A stretch of DNA of 64,000 bases from Pleomorphochaeta sp. (GTDB lineage Bacteria > Spirochaetota > Spirochaetia > Sphaerochaetales > Sphaerochaetaceae). The DNA is taken from contig JAQQAS010000005.1 in NCBI GenBank assembly GCA_028532815.1, positions 1 through 64,000 on the forward strand, in the 5' to 3' direction. The position numbers were made by a program, and so were the translations under genes. This document shows positions 26,716-35,855 of the stretch, one piece after another. Each line of letters begins with the position of its first letter. Position 1 is the first letter of the stretch. The notes beneath the pieces are model-generated. The model was not told where the DNA came from. It worked only from the letters and a program-made list of their open reading frames with translations, and ran no database searches.

Positions 26716-26756
26716 ATCCCTTATCTCCTAAATCTAAAGATAATTTAATTGTTGAT

Positions 26757-26860
26757 ATTGTGCATAAATATGCAGTTTTAATCAAGTGGTTTTATGAATA
26801 AATATTTATATTTTTATAAAAAATTGGTGTTTTTGCTGAAATTATAAATAAATATTCATA
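26757..26860 (-). promoter_or_regulatory. argG promoter with three ARG-box-like operators
   Basis: The minus-strand promoter has -35 TTGATT (26780-26785), a 17-bp spacer and -10 CACAAT (26757-26762). The palindrome TGTGCATAAATATGCAGT (26759-26776) overlaps the spacer and -10. Further copies are TATGAATAAATATTTATA (26793-26810), just upstream of the -35, and TATAAATAAATATTCATA (26843-26860). ArgR control is inferred from their form and from argG itself. Confidence 0.78.
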
Positions 26861-26936
26861 AAATTTAGTATAATTACAAAGTTGTATCTAAATAATTATA
26901 AAGAAAAACCAACAATTTTAAAATAATATTAAAATA

Positions 26937-26965
26937 TTGACAAATTAAAAAACTTGATTGATAAT
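26937..26965 (+). promoter_or_regulatory. promoter of the ABC exporter operon
   Basis: TTGACA (26937-26942), a 17-bp spacer and GATAAT (26960-26965), 41 bp before the GTG start. The region between contains the direct repeats ATGATATC and TCTAAAGGTG (period 14), the second of which forms the ribosome site. Confidence 0.7.
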
Positions 26966-27006
26966 AATTATGATATCAAAATGATATCTAAAGGTGGAAT
27001 CTAAAG

Positions 27007-27762
27007 GTGATAAATTTTAAAAATTTAAGTAAACAATACCAAGAGGGGAAACCTTTTGCTGTTAAAAATTTGAATTTAGAAGTTCCTAGTGGAGAGATAT
27101 TTGGTTTTTTAGGCCCGAACGGAGCTGGAAAGAGTACAACCATTAATATGTTAATGGGAGTATTAAGTCCAACAAGCGGAGAGATTTTTGTTGATGAATA
27201 TAGTGTTTCAAAAGATAGTTTTTTAACTAAGTCTATGATTGGTTTTGTTCCTGATGAGCCTTTATTTTATGAAAAAATGACAGGAATGCAGCATCTATCT
27301 TTTATTTGTGATGTTTTTAATATTGAAGAGAGTAAAAGAGATGAAAGTGCAAAGAAATTAGTTAAATTATTCAATTTAGAAAATGCTATAAATGATAGAA
27401 TTTCTTCTTATTCACATGGAATGAAGCAAAAATTAGGCGTTATTGCAGCTTTGATCCATGAACCTAAATTCCTTGTATTAGATGAACCTATGGTAGGTTT
27501 AGATCCAAAAGCTTCCTTTATTTTAAAAGATGTGATGAGAAGGTTCTGTGAAAAAGGTGGTACGGTATTCTTTTCAACTCATGTAATGGAAGTTGCCCAG
27601 AATCTTTGTGATTCTATTGCAATTATTAATAAAGGTGAGATTGTTCTCCGTACTTCTTTGAAAAATTTCAATGAAAAAGAGAATGCTTCTTTAGAAAAAG
27701 TCTTTTTAGAAATAACCGGTAATGAGGATTTAGAATCAGTAGTTGATGAGGCTTTATTATGA
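27007..27762 (+). CDS. ABC transporter ATP-binding protein (exporter type)
   Basis: A 251-residue ATPase starting at GTG 27007, nine bases after AAGGTGG; no nearer ATG is available. Walker A GPNGAGKST (about residues 34-42), signature SYSHGMKQKLGV (about 137-148), Walker B FLVLDEPMVGLDP and the switch His in STHVME are present. Motifs and pairing fit the CcmA/NatA-like class that works with membrane proteins of the ABC-2 type. The stop overlaps the start of the permease gene by 4 bp (ATGA). Substrate unknown. It diverges from argG, but its promoter does not overlap the proposed ArgR sites. Confidence 0.88.
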   Translation: MINFKNLSKQYQEGKPFAVKNLNLEVPSGEIFGFLGPNGAGKSTTINMLMGVLSPTSGEIFVDEYSVSKDSFLTKSMIGFVPDEPLFYEKMTGMQHLSFICDVFNIEESKRDESAKKLVKLFNLENAINDRISSYSHGMKQKLGVIAALIHEPKFLVLDEPMVGLDPKASFILKDVMRRFCEKGGTVFFSTHVMEVAQNLCDSIAIINKGEIVLRTSLKNFNEKENASLEKVFLEITGNEDLESVVDEALL

Positions 27763-29399
27763 GAGTTAAGGTAATTTTTTCTCTTGTTAAAAATCAAATT
27801 ATTGCTGCCAAACCTTTAGAACAAATGTTTTCTAGTGCATCAAAAAACGGGAAACAAAATAAAGTTCTTCCTCTGTTGTTAAAAATATTTGGTTTGCTTG
27901 CAATATCAATTAGTTTTATATTTATAATCGGATCAAGTTATTTTGGCTATTTATATATTTCAAAGAGCTTAAATATAATTGAAAAAGGAATTGCACTCTG
28001 TGCATTTTCTAGCACTATTTTTTTGTTATTTATTAGTACTACATTTTTAGAGAATGTGTATTTTAGAGGTAAAGATGTATCACTTTGGAAACTTTTACCC
28101 ATTTCTAAAGCAGAATTCTTTTTAGCAAGATTTATTGCAAGTTATTGCTATTCTTTACTCACAAATATAATTGTAACAGTTCCTTTGATTGTGGGTATTT
28201 TTGTTTATGTTGGTATAAATTCTTTAACTATTATCTCTTCTTTTATATTATTTTTCTTTCTACCTATTTTACCTGTTGTTCTAAGTAGTTTGTTAGTGAC
28301 TATAAAGGTATATGTATTTAAAGGAAAAAGTATAAAGATTGTAGATTTTCTTCTTAATAATTTACCCTTTATTTTATGTATTTTATATTTAAGTAAATCT
28401 TCAAATGAGATGATAGAGCTAGTTTCCTCTGATTTAATCCAATCTCAAATAACGGGATATCAAAATTATATTTCAAATATTGGATCTCTTCCTTACTTTT
28501 CACTAATGGGAAGTATGTTTATAAATGGGGATTCTCTATTAATCTTTATAATTATATCTCTAATTGTTTTTTCTCTTTCATCTTTAATAATAGCTCCTTT
28601 ATATGAGATTTGTTTACACTTCGTAAATGATGCAAATAACAAAACAGCTATTAGAAAAAAATCAAAGAAGGTTAAGGATACAAATATTAAAAAATCTTCT
28701 ATTCTTTTCTCTCTAATAAAACGAGAATTTTATGTAATCATAGGTGAGAAGGGTTTTGTCTCTGAAAGTTTTTCAGAAGCTTTTGTCCCATTAATTCTAA
28801 TAATTGTATGGAAGATAACAGGTAGTTTAGACTCTATTAATAATATGTTAGATGCATTAGCAAGTAATAGATATTTTATACCAGGTGTTTTTTTAATTAT
28901 TCAGTTGTTTGCTGCCATGGTATTAATTTCTTCAACATCTGTAAGTAGGGAAGGTAAATCGTTTAAGCTAAATAAATTACTACCATTGAGAGTAAATACA
29001 ATAATAAAAAGTAAGGTTTTGTTTCATTTGCTGTTTGTAACTGTTCTACAAGTAATATATTTAGTAGCTTTCATTATCTTTTTAAAAATAAAATTAAATC
29101 TATTGCTTTGGATGATTCCTTTATTTGTGTTAAATAGTATAAATATTTCCCTTTCTGGTTTGTTAATTGATTATAGAAATCCTAGATTAGAATGGGATAG
29201 TGCTACAAGTGCAATGAAAAGAAATATGAATGCCTTTATTGGTATGGGTTTTGCCCTATTAGTAATAGCTCCCTCAATTTTAATATTATTCTTTTTTGAT
29301 AATTTTATACTTTTAGCATTTATTATTTCTCTTATAATTTTAGTACTTCTATATAAGTCTACAAATAAGGTTGCAAGTAGAATTTTAAGTTTAAGCTAA
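27759..29399 (+). CDS. large ABC transporter membrane protein
   Basis: A 546-residue integral membrane protein with about 10 to 12 hydrophobic segments in two blocks. They are separated by a basic loop near residues 290-315 (KKSKKVKDTNIKK). After an N-terminal cytoplasmic segment of about 45 residues, the repeated pattern 'WKLLPISKAEFFLARF' and 'KLNKLLPLRVNTIIKSK' appears in each half, as in ABC-2 permeases of about 540 residues found beside NatA-type ATPases. Coupled to the ATPase gene by a 4-bp overlap. The transported compound is unknown; drug, bacteriocin or lipid export are all possible. Confidence 0.8.
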   Translation: MRVKVIFSLVKNQIIAAKPLEQMFSSASKNGKQNKVLPLLLKIFGLLAISISFIFIIGSSYFGYLYISKSLNIIEKGIALCAFSSTIFLLFISTTFLENVYFRGKDVSLWKLLPISKAEFFLARFIASYCYSLLTNIIVTVPLIVGIFVYVGINSLTIISSFILFFFLPILPVVLSSLLVTIKVYVFKGKSIKIVDFLLNNLPFILCILYLSKSSNEMIELVSSDLIQSQITGYQNYISNIGSLPYFSLMGSMFINGDSLLIFIIISLIVFSLSSLIIAPLYEICLHFVNDANNKTAIRKKSKKVKDTNIKKSSILFSLIKREFYVIIGEKGFVSESFSEAFVPLILIIVWKITGSLDSINNMLDALASNRYFIPGVFLIIQLFAAMVLISSTSVSREGKSFKLNKLLPLRVNTIIKSKVLFHLLFVTVLQVIYLVAFIIFLKIKLNLLLWMIPLFVLNSINISLSGLLIDYRNPRLEWDSATSAMKRNMNAFIGMGFALLVIAPSILILFFFDNFILLAFIISLIILVLLYKSTNKVASRILSLS

Positions 29400-29418
29400 A
29401 GTCTTTTTAAAGTATATG

Positions 29419-29453
29419 AAGAGCTATCTTTTTTTCTTAGATAGCTCTTTTTC
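29419..29453 (+). terminator. terminator of the ABC exporter operon
   Basis: AAGAGCTATCT (29419-29429) and AGATAGCTCTT (29439-29449) form a perfect 11-bp stem followed by TTTCT. Confidence 0.88.
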
Positions 29454-29751
29454 TATCAATATTTTTTTTAATCCATATATTAAAAAATATGTAAAATTCC
29501 TTGTTTAAATTGTATTCTTTTATATATATTTTTTTATCCTAAAGCTGTGAGAAATAGTGCTTTAAAATAGTTAATTTATATGCTTTGAAAAAAAAGAATT
29601 TTTTTTATAAAAATGGTGTTAAAAAGACTAGCTTTTTATAGGGTTTAAATATATTCTCCCTATCTAGAAAACCGTAAATAAAAAGTTAGCAATTCCTTTT
29701 GGCAACTAATAAATGGGTTTTGGTGAAAAATTTTAATAAGGAAGTAACCAA
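29454..29751 (+). other. long AT-rich leader region before dat
   Basis: About 300 bp without a gene. The part 29620-29700 can fold: CTAG...ATAGGG...CCCTAT-CTAG brackets a 16-base loop, and AGTTAGC...GGCAACT is a further imperfect pair at about 29682-29707. No known riboswitch consensus was recognised. A ribosome site AAGGAAG lies at about 29741-29747 before ATG 29752. Confidence 0.35.
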
Positions 29752-31089
29752 ATGAGAAATAATGAATATTACATTAGTCGACAAAAAGCGTTTGAATCAA
29801 GCGCAAGAAGTTACCCTAGAAAATTCCCTTTTGCTTTAAATAAAGCTTTCGGATCGTATTTAGAAGACGTGGAAGGAAATAAGTACTTAGATTTCCTTTG
29901 TGGTGCTGGAACCCTAGCTTTGGGTCATAATAATAAAGAAATAAATCAAGCGATGATTGATTTAATTTCTAGTGAAGCACCTCTTCATACATTGGATTTA
30001 ATAACTCCTACAAAAGATTTATTTGTGGAAACGTTAATTGAGAACTTGCCTAGTGGATTAAAAGATAATGCTAAAATTCAATTTTGTAGTCCATCTGGTA
30101 CTGATGCTGTTGATGCTGTAATTAAGTTGTTTAAAACAGTTACAGGAAGAAGAACTGTAATTGCATTCTCAGGCGCTTATCATGGAATGGGGCATGGAGC
30201 TTTAGCTCTAACAGGTAATCTTAATGCTAAAGAGAAGGTTGCTTCTCTAATGCCTGATGTTCACTTTTTTCCCTATCCTTACTCCTACCGCTGTCCTTTT
30301 GGTTTAGGTGGAGAAAAGGGACTTGATGCTGCTATTGCATATTTTGAGAGAACATTAAAAGATCCAGAATCGGGAATTACAAAACCTGCAGCTGTTATCT
30401 TAGAACCTATTCAAGGAGAAGGCGGGGTAATTCCAGCTCCTATCAAATTTTTAAAAGAAATTAGAAGAATTACTAAAGAACTTGATATTCCATTAATTTT
30501 TGATGAAATTCAATGTGGTATAGGAAGAAGTGGTAAATTCTTTGCCCATGAATATGCACAAGTTTCTCCAGATGCAATTTTAGTATCAAAAGCAATCGGT
30601 GGAACTCAACCAATGAGTTTAGTCATTTATGATAAAAAGTACGATGGTTGGAATGCAGGGTCTCATGCTGGAACTTTTAGAGGCAATCAATTAGCTATGG
30701 CTGCAGGTACTGTGGTTATGAAAAAGGTTGGACAGCCATCATTTTTACAAGAAGTTAGAGAGAAGGGTGAATATTTATTAAGTAAATTGAATGAACTAAA
30801 GGATGAGGTTTCAATTATTGGTGATATTCGTGGAAAAGGTTTGATGATTGGTATTGAATTTATAGATCCTTCTGGTGAAAAGGATATGATTGGATCATTC
30901 CCTCCAAGCTCAATTTATTCAGCTACTGTACAGAAAAAATGTTTTGAAAGACATTTAATTATGGAAAAGGGTGGAAGATTTGGATCTGTAATGAGAGTCT
31001 TGTGTGCTTTAAATGTAAGTTACCAAGAATTAGATGAAATGCTTGAGATTTTCACTTCAGTTGTAAAGGAGGTAGATAATGGAATTTGA
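29752..31089 (+). CDS. dat: diaminobutyrate--2-oxoglutarate aminotransferase
   Basis: A 445-residue class III PLP aminotransferase. The N-terminal segment YPRKFPFALNKAFGSYLEDVEGN, CSPSGTDAVDAVIK (about residues 109-122), GAYHGMGHGALALTGN (about 141-156), DEIQCGIGRSGKFFAHE and the PLP lysine in VSKAIGGTQPMS (about residue 280) follow the Dat/EctB pattern. It would make L-2,4-diaminobutyrate from aspartate semialdehyde and glutamate. The next gene encodes the matching decarboxylase and overlaps by 11 bp, so the product is probably 1,3-diaminopropane rather than ectoine. ArgD is a related but separate gene nearby. Confidence 0.9.
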   Translation: MRNNEYYISRQKAFESSARSYPRKFPFALNKAFGSYLEDVEGNKYLDFLCGAGTLALGHNNKEINQAMIDLISSEAPLHTLDLITPTKDLFVETLIENLPSGLKDNAKIQFCSPSGTDAVDAVIKLFKTVTGRRTVIAFSGAYHGMGHGALALTGNLNAKEKVASLMPDVHFFPYPYSYRCPFGLGGEKGLDAAIAYFERTLKDPESGITKPAAVILEPIQGEGGVIPAPIKFLKEIRRITKELDIPLIFDEIQCGIGRSGKFFAHEYAQVSPDAILVSKAIGGTQPMSLVIYDKKYDGWNAGSHAGTFRGNQLAMAAGTVVMKKVGQPSFLQEVREKGEYLLSKLNELKDEVSIIGDIRGKGLMIGIEFIDPSGEKDMIGSFPPSSIYSATVQKKCFERHLIMEKGGRFGSVMRVLCALNVSYQELDEMLEIFTSVVKEVDNGI

Positions 31090-32539
31090 GAAATTATTAC
31101 TTACAAATAATTTAAAGAGTAAAGACCATTTTACAAGTGTTATTGAAGCAACAACAAAAGCAATAACTTCTTCTTTGAATACAACTTTAGCATATAGGGG
31201 CTTATCTCCGGATGAGCTTAAAAAAGAATTAAATCAAATAGAAATCCTTCCTCAACAAGGGGAAGGGTTTGATGAGGTTTTAACAACGGTATTAAAAAAG
31301 ATTTTACCTAATTTCTTATATACTTCATCAAAGGGGTATATGGCCCACCTTCACAGTCCAGCTATAATAGAAAGTATAGCAAGTGAATTGATTATTGCAT
31401 CTTTTAATCAATCTATGGATTCTTGGGATCAAAGCCCTGTAGCAACAGAAATTGAACTGTTAGTTATAGATATGTTAACTAAGTTGTACAAACTAGGAAA
31501 TAATAGTGATGGTGTATTTACTTCAGGTGGTAGCCAATCTAATTTTAGTGGATTAATGTGTGCTAGAGATTGGTATTGTAATACTATTTTAAACCATGAT
31601 GTTAAGAAAAAAGGCCTTCCTAGTAATTATAGTAAGTTTAGAATTTATACCTCGCATTTATCTCATTTTTCGGTTGAAAAGTCAGCACATATTTTAGGTT
31701 TAGGTTATGATTCTGTTAGAAAAGTTCCAACAGATAAGAAATTTAAATTAGATATTATTTCTTTGAAACTAATGATTGAGGAAGACTTAGCAAAAGGTTT
31801 TGTTCCAATGGCTGTGTTGGCAACTATTGGTACAACCGATTATGGTAGTATAGACGATATTAGAAAGATTAGAGAAGTTTGTGATCAATACTCCATGTAC
31901 TTACACAGTGATGCTGCATATGGTGGAGCACTAATTTTAAGTGAAAAATATAGGGATAGAATAGATGGTATTGAGCTATCTGATTCAATAACTATAGATT
32001 TCCATAAAATGTTTTTATTACCTATAAGTTGTAGTGCCTTCTTAGTAAATGATAAGAAATTATTAGAACCATACCAATTGCACTCTGATTATTTAAATAG
32101 GGAAGAGGATGAAGCAGAAGGATATACAAATTTAGTTGGGAAATCTATTCAAACTACTAGACGATTTGACGCCCTCAAGGTCTGGATTTCTTTCCAAACT
32201 CAAGGAAGAGCAGGGTATAGTGCGATAATTGATAAGTGCATAAGTAATGCAAATACTCTTTATAATATGCTTGATCTTGCAGATGTTTATGAAACTATAG
32301 TCGAACCAGAATTGAGTTCTGTTGTATTTAAACATAAAGGTTCAGATAAGCTAAATAAAAAGATTAGAAAAGCTCTTTTACATGAACATGGTTTGGTTAT
32401 TGGTCAAACTTCATATAATAACAAAGTATATTTGAAATGTACTTTATTAAATCCAACAGTTAGTAATTATGAAATGCTTCATTTAATAAAAAAAATTAAT
32501 GAAATTGTTTTAAATGAATCTAAAGCTATTAAAAAATAA
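31079..32539 (+). CDS. ddc: L-2,4-diaminobutyrate decarboxylase
   Basis: A 486-residue group II PLP decarboxylase of the glutamate/DOPA decarboxylase family. Features are GYMAHLHSPA near the N-terminus, TSGGSQSNFSGLMCARDW (about residues 148-165), HLSHFSVEKSAHILGLG, HSDAAYGG (about 277-284) and the PLP lysine in DFHKMFLLPISCSAFLV (about residue 310). The ribosome site AAAGGAGG lies inside the end of dat, and the genes overlap by 11 bp, so synthesis is coupled. Together dat and ddc convert aspartate semialdehyde to 1,3-diaminopropane, as known from Acinetobacter and Vibrio. The carboxynorspermidine genes that use it in Vibrio are not in this window. Confidence 0.88.
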   Translation: MEFEKLLLTNNLKSKDHFTSVIEATTKAITSSLNTTLAYRGLSPDELKKELNQIEILPQQGEGFDEVLTTVLKKILPNFLYTSSKGYMAHLHSPAIIESIASELIIASFNQSMDSWDQSPVATEIELLVIDMLTKLYKLGNNSDGVFTSGGSQSNFSGLMCARDWYCNTILNHDVKKKGLPSNYSKFRIYTSHLSHFSVEKSAHILGLGYDSVRKVPTDKKFKLDIISLKLMIEEDLAKGFVPMAVLATIGTTDYGSIDDIRKIREVCDQYSMYLHSDAAYGGALILSEKYRDRIDGIELSDSITIDFHKMFLLPISCSAFLVNDKKLLEPYQLHSDYLNREEDEAEGYTNLVGKSIQTTRRFDALKVWISFQTQGRAGYSAIIDKCISNANTLYNMLDLADVYETIVEPELSSVVFKHKGSDKLNKKIRKALLHEHGLVIGQTSYNNKVYLKCTLLNPTVSNYEMLHLIKKINEIVLNESKAIKK

Positions 32540-32544
32540 TAATA

Positions 32545-32569
32545 AAAGGGAGATTTTTAATCTCCCTTT
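32545..32569. terminator. bidirectional terminator between ddc and argD
   Basis: AAAGGGAGAT (32545-32554) and ATCTCCCTTT (32560-32569) form a perfect 10-bp stem; GTTTT follows on the plus strand and TATTATTATT on the minus strand. Confidence 0.88.
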
Positions 32570-32575
32570 GTTTTA

Positions 32576-33757
32576 CTAAATAGAAGCTATAACCTTATCT
32601 AAGATTTTTAGCATTAAATCAATTTCTTCTTCTTTAATAGTTAGAGGTGGCACAAATCTGACAACATCACTAGCTGCTCTAACAACTAATAATTTATTTT
32701 CTAAACACCCATTAATTATATCAATAGGATTACATTTAACTACTAGCCCTTGCATAAGTCCAAGTCCTCTAGTTGAAGTTAATTTATCTGGATATTTTTC
32801 GATTAACTTTTGTAATCCAATAGTAAGCTGTTTCCCTTTTTCTTCAACATTCTTTAAAAAATCTTTATTTTCAAGTTTTGAAAGAACAACTGTTGAGGCA
32901 CTTAATGCTACTAAATTTCCCCCGAATGTTGATGCATGATCTCCAGGTTCAAAAATATTGTCCGCTTTTTTGCCTACAACCATTGATCCACAAGGAATGC
33001 CTCCACCTAATGCTTTTGCTAGAGTTAAAACATCTGGTTTAATATCATAAACTTGGAAACAGAATGGCTTTCCGCATCTTCCCATACCACACTGGACTTC
33101 ATCAAAAATAAGAAGAAGATTGTTTTTGTCAGCTAATTTTCTAAGACCTTCTAGAAATTCTTTAGTAGCAGGAATTATTCCACCTTCTCCTTGTAATGGC
33201 TCAACAATAATTGCACAACATTTATCATCTAGTACTTTTTCAACACTTTCTAAATCATTATAGTCTGCATAAACAATACCATTTAATAAAGGAAAAAAGT
33301 TCTTGTGGTATTTATCTTGACCGGTAGCAGATACTGCACCATAAGTTCTTCCATGGAATGAGTGATTCATGGAAATAATTTTATATCGGTTATCTTTTGA
33401 ACCAAATTTTCTAGCTAATTTAAGAGCTGCTTCATTTGCTTCAGCACCACTGTTACAATAAAAAGCTTTTTCCATACCCGAGAGATTTGTAAGTTTAGTA
33501 GCAGCTTCTGCTTCATATGGATGCCAATAAAGATTAGAGGTGTGAAAAACCCCTTTATTAACAACATTTTCAATAGCTTCTTTTATTTCAGGATTATTAT
33601 AACCTAGAGCATTTACTGCAATACCTGCTACAAAATCTAAATATTTATCGCCGTTGCTGTCGATTAAATAATTGCCTTCTCCACTTTCAAATACAACTGG
33701 GAATTTGGTATATGTATTTAAAATAACTTTTTTTGAATCTTCAATTTGTTTATTCAT
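32576..33757 (-). CDS. argD: acetylornithine aminotransferase
   Basis: A 393-residue class III aminotransferase that forms N-acetylornithine from the semialdehyde. NSGAEANEAALKLARK (about residues 101-116), FHGRTYGAVSATGQ, EPLQGEGGI, DEVQCGMGRCGK and the PLP lysine in LAKALGGGIPCG (about residue 244) are all present. Last gene of the argCJBD operon; its start overlaps argB by 8 bp, and the operon ends at the stem at 32545. It is shorter and clearly distinct from the Dat enzyme encoded convergently. Confidence 0.95.
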   Translation of the reverse strand: MNKQIEDSKKVILNTYTKFPVVFESGEGNYLIDSNGDKYLDFVAGIAVNALGYNNPEIKEAIENVVNKGVFHTSNLYWHPYEAEAATKLTNLSGMEKAFYCNSGAEANEAALKLARKFGSKDNRYKIISMNHSFHGRTYGAVSATGQDKYHKNFFPLLNGIVYADYNDLESVEKVLDDKCCAIIVEPLQGEGGIIPATKEFLEGLRKLADKNNLLLIFDEVQCGMGRCGKPFCFQVYDIKPDVLTLAKALGGGIPCGSMVVGKKADNIFEPGDHASTFGGNLVALSASTVVLSKLENKDFLKNVEEKGKQLTIGLQKLIEKYPDKLTSTRGLGLMQGLVVKCNPIDIINGCLENKLLVVRAASDVVRFVPPLTIKEEEIDLMLKILDKVIASI

Positions 33758-34625
33758 TATCTTTTTCCTTCTTAAACATCATAGTTCCACAACCCTTAGA
33801 AGTAAATATTTCTAATAGAATTGAGTGAGGTAAATTACCATCTAATATGTGAACAGACTTAACGCCTTCATCAATTGCTTCTAAGCTACATTGTACTTTA
33901 GGAATCATTCCACCATGAATTGTTTCATCTTCAATATATTTAATAGCTTGGGTTTTACTGATTTGACTAATTACACTTGAGTTATCCTTAGGATCTTTTA
34001 AAATACCATTTGTATCTGTTAAGAATATTAGCTTTTGAGCTTTAAGTGCTGCTGCTATTGCACTAGCGGCATAATCTGCATTGATGTTAAATGTATTGCC
34101 ATCATCATCGCTAGCAATTGGAGAAAATACAGGGATATAATTGTTTTCTAAAAGAGTTTCGATTAATTGTGTATTAACCTTATCAATTTTACCAACAAAT
34201 CCTAAATCGACGTCTTTTATTTCTTTCGAAACTTCTAAAGTGTTTCCGTCTTTTCCGCTTATTCCAACAGCATTTAAGCCTTGAGATTGTAAATCTTGTA
34301 CTAATGATTTAGAAATATTTCCTGATAAAACCATTTCGGCAATTTTAGCAGTTTCTTTGTCTGTAACTCTAAGACCATTAACAAATTTTGTTTCTTTGTT
34401 CATTTTTTTTAGAGCTTTTGTTATATCGTTGCCGCCACCGTGTACTACTACTATGTTAACACCTAGATATTTTAGCATTGAAATATCTTCAATAATGGAT
34501 TTTTTTAATTTATCGCTAGACATAGCAGAGCCACCATATTTCACAACTACAGTTGAATCTGAAAACTTCCTTATATAAGGGATAGCTTCAATTAAAATAT
34601 CTGCTTTTTTAATAATTTCCTTCAT
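33750..34625 (-). CDS. argB: acetylglutamate kinase
   Basis: A 291-residue amino acid kinase. VVKYGGSAM (about residues 26-34), VVHGGG (about 63-68) and the nucleotide-site segment LTDTNGILKDPK (about 200-211) are present. I place the start at ATG 34625 (MKEIIKKAD), eight bases after AGGAG and directly after the argJ stop at 34627; an upstream ATG at 34646 lies inside argJ without a ribosome site. It phosphorylates N-acetylglutamate. In many bacteria with cyclic synthesis through ArgJ this enzyme is inhibited by arginine; an N-terminal helix of the kind used for that is possible here (residues 1-20). Confidence 0.95.
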   Translation of the reverse strand: MKEIIKKADILIEAIPYIRKFSDSTVVVKYGGSAMSSDKLKKSIIEDISMLKYLGVNIVVVHGGGNDITKALKKMNKETKFVNGLRVTDKETAKIAEMVLSGNISKSLVQDLQSQGLNAVGISGKDGNTLEVSKEIKDVDLGFVGKIDKVNTQLIETLLENNYIPVFSPIASDDDGNTFNINADYAASAIAAALKAQKLIFLTDTNGILKDPKDNSSVISQISKTQAIKYIEDETIHGGMIPKVQCSLEAIDEGVKSVHILDGNLPHSILLEIFTSKGCGTMMFKKEKDNE

Positions 34626-34626
34626 A

Positions 34627-35847
34627 CTAACTCCTATAATCTCCATTAATTTTTACGTAATCGTAGGTTAAATCACAGCCCCAAGCTTTAGAAGAAAATG
34701 ATCCATCATTAAGATCAATTAGGACAATAATAGTTTTTTCTAATAAAATTTCCTTTGCTTTATCTTCATCAAATTTTATTGGTTGACCATTTTCAACCAC
34801 ACAAATTTTTCCTTTATTGCTTTCAAAATGAATTGTAACCTTATCTACATCAAATGAGCTATCACTATAACCCATAGCACAGAGAATTCTTCCCCAGTTA
34901 GCATCGCTTCCAAAGAAAGCAGCTTTAACTAAACTTGAACTGATAACTGTTCTTGCTATATTTTTGGCATCTTTTTGAGTTTTTGCACCAGTTAAAGATA
35001 CTTCAATAAATTTACTAGCTCCTTCACCATCTTTAACAATTTCTTTTGCTAAATATGTGTTTACATACATAAAAGCTTCTTTGAAGGTTTCATAAGAATT
35101 ACTACCTTTTTTAATAAGAGTGTTATTCGCACTACCGTTTGCTAGAGATAAAACCGTGTCATTAGTAGATGTATCTCCATCTACACTAATCATGTTATAT
35201 GTGTCTTCAATGGTATTGCCTAATAGACTTTGTAGGGTAGCTTGGTCGATATTTGCATCGGTGAATATGAAACTTAACATAGTTGCCATATTTGGGTGAA
35301 TCATTCCAGACCCTTTTGCAACACCTGTTATTATAACTTCTTTACCATCTATTAAAGTTTTTACAGATACAATTTTTTTTGTTGTATCAGTTGTTAAAAT
35401 AGCAGTGCTAAAATTATCTAGGTTTTCATTAGTAGTATCAACAGAAGGGGTAATTAAATCTATTCCTTTTTTATATATCCCCATATCAAGTGGAACGCCA
35501 ATAACTCCTGTTGAGCAGACTAATACATTTGTTTTATCACAATTTAATTGAGTCGCTAGAGTTGAGGCAATTTCTTCATTATCTTTCTCCCCTTGTAGAG
35601 AAGTGCATGCATTAGCATTGCCACTATTAACAATTATCGCTTTAGTTTTGAATTTACTCTCTGTTAAGTATTGATCCCAAATTACAGGGGCTGCTTTTAC
35701 TTTGTTTGTAGTGTAAGTTCCAGCTGAATTACAAAGATTTTCACTAACAAGTAGGGCTAAATCTTTTTTAACTTTTTTTAATCCACAAGCAATGCCATTT
35801 ATTTTATAGCCTTGAGGTAATATTGGTGTATTTAATTTTTCAAACAT
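34627..35847 (-). CDS. argJ: bifunctional ornithine acetyltransferase/N-acetylglutamate synthase
   Basis: A 406-residue ArgJ precursor. The self-cleavage and nucleophile site is KGSGMIHPNMATML (Ala-Thr junction at about residues 190-191), and the C-terminal half carries GDGEGASKFIEV (about 276) and GSDANWGRILCAMGY (about 315). It transfers the acetyl group from N-acetylornithine to glutamate, closing the cyclic arginine pathway; some members also use acetyl-CoA. Since no argA or argE is seen here, the cyclic route is the likely one. It begins 8 bp after argC; TTTAGGAG precedes the ATG. Confidence 0.95.
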   Translation of the reverse strand: MFEKLNTPILPQGYKINGIACGLKKVKKDLALLVSENLCNSAGTYTTNKVKAAPVIWDQYLTESKFKTKAIIVNSGNANACTSLQGEKDNEEIASTLATQLNCDKTNVLVCSTGVIGVPLDMGIYKKGIDLITPSVDTTNENLDNFSTAILTTDTTKKIVSVKTLIDGKEVIITGVAKGSGMIHPNMATMLSFIFTDANIDQATLQSLLGNTIEDTYNMISVDGDTSTNDTVLSLANGSANNTLIKKGSNSYETFKEAFMYVNTYLAKEIVKDGEGASKFIEVSLTGAKTQKDAKNIARTVISSSLVKAAFFGSDANWGRILCAMGYSDSSFDVDKVTIHFESNKGKICVVENGQPIKFDEDKAKEILLEKTIIVLIDLNDGSFSSKAWGCDLTYDYVKINGDYRS

Positions 35848-35855
35848 TTTTTCTC

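Noticed and set aside
29752-31089. Reading dat as ectB of an ectoine cluster
   Set aside because: No ectA or ectC homologue is adjacent; the overlapping downstream gene is a PLP decarboxylase, which fits 1,3-diaminopropane synthesis.
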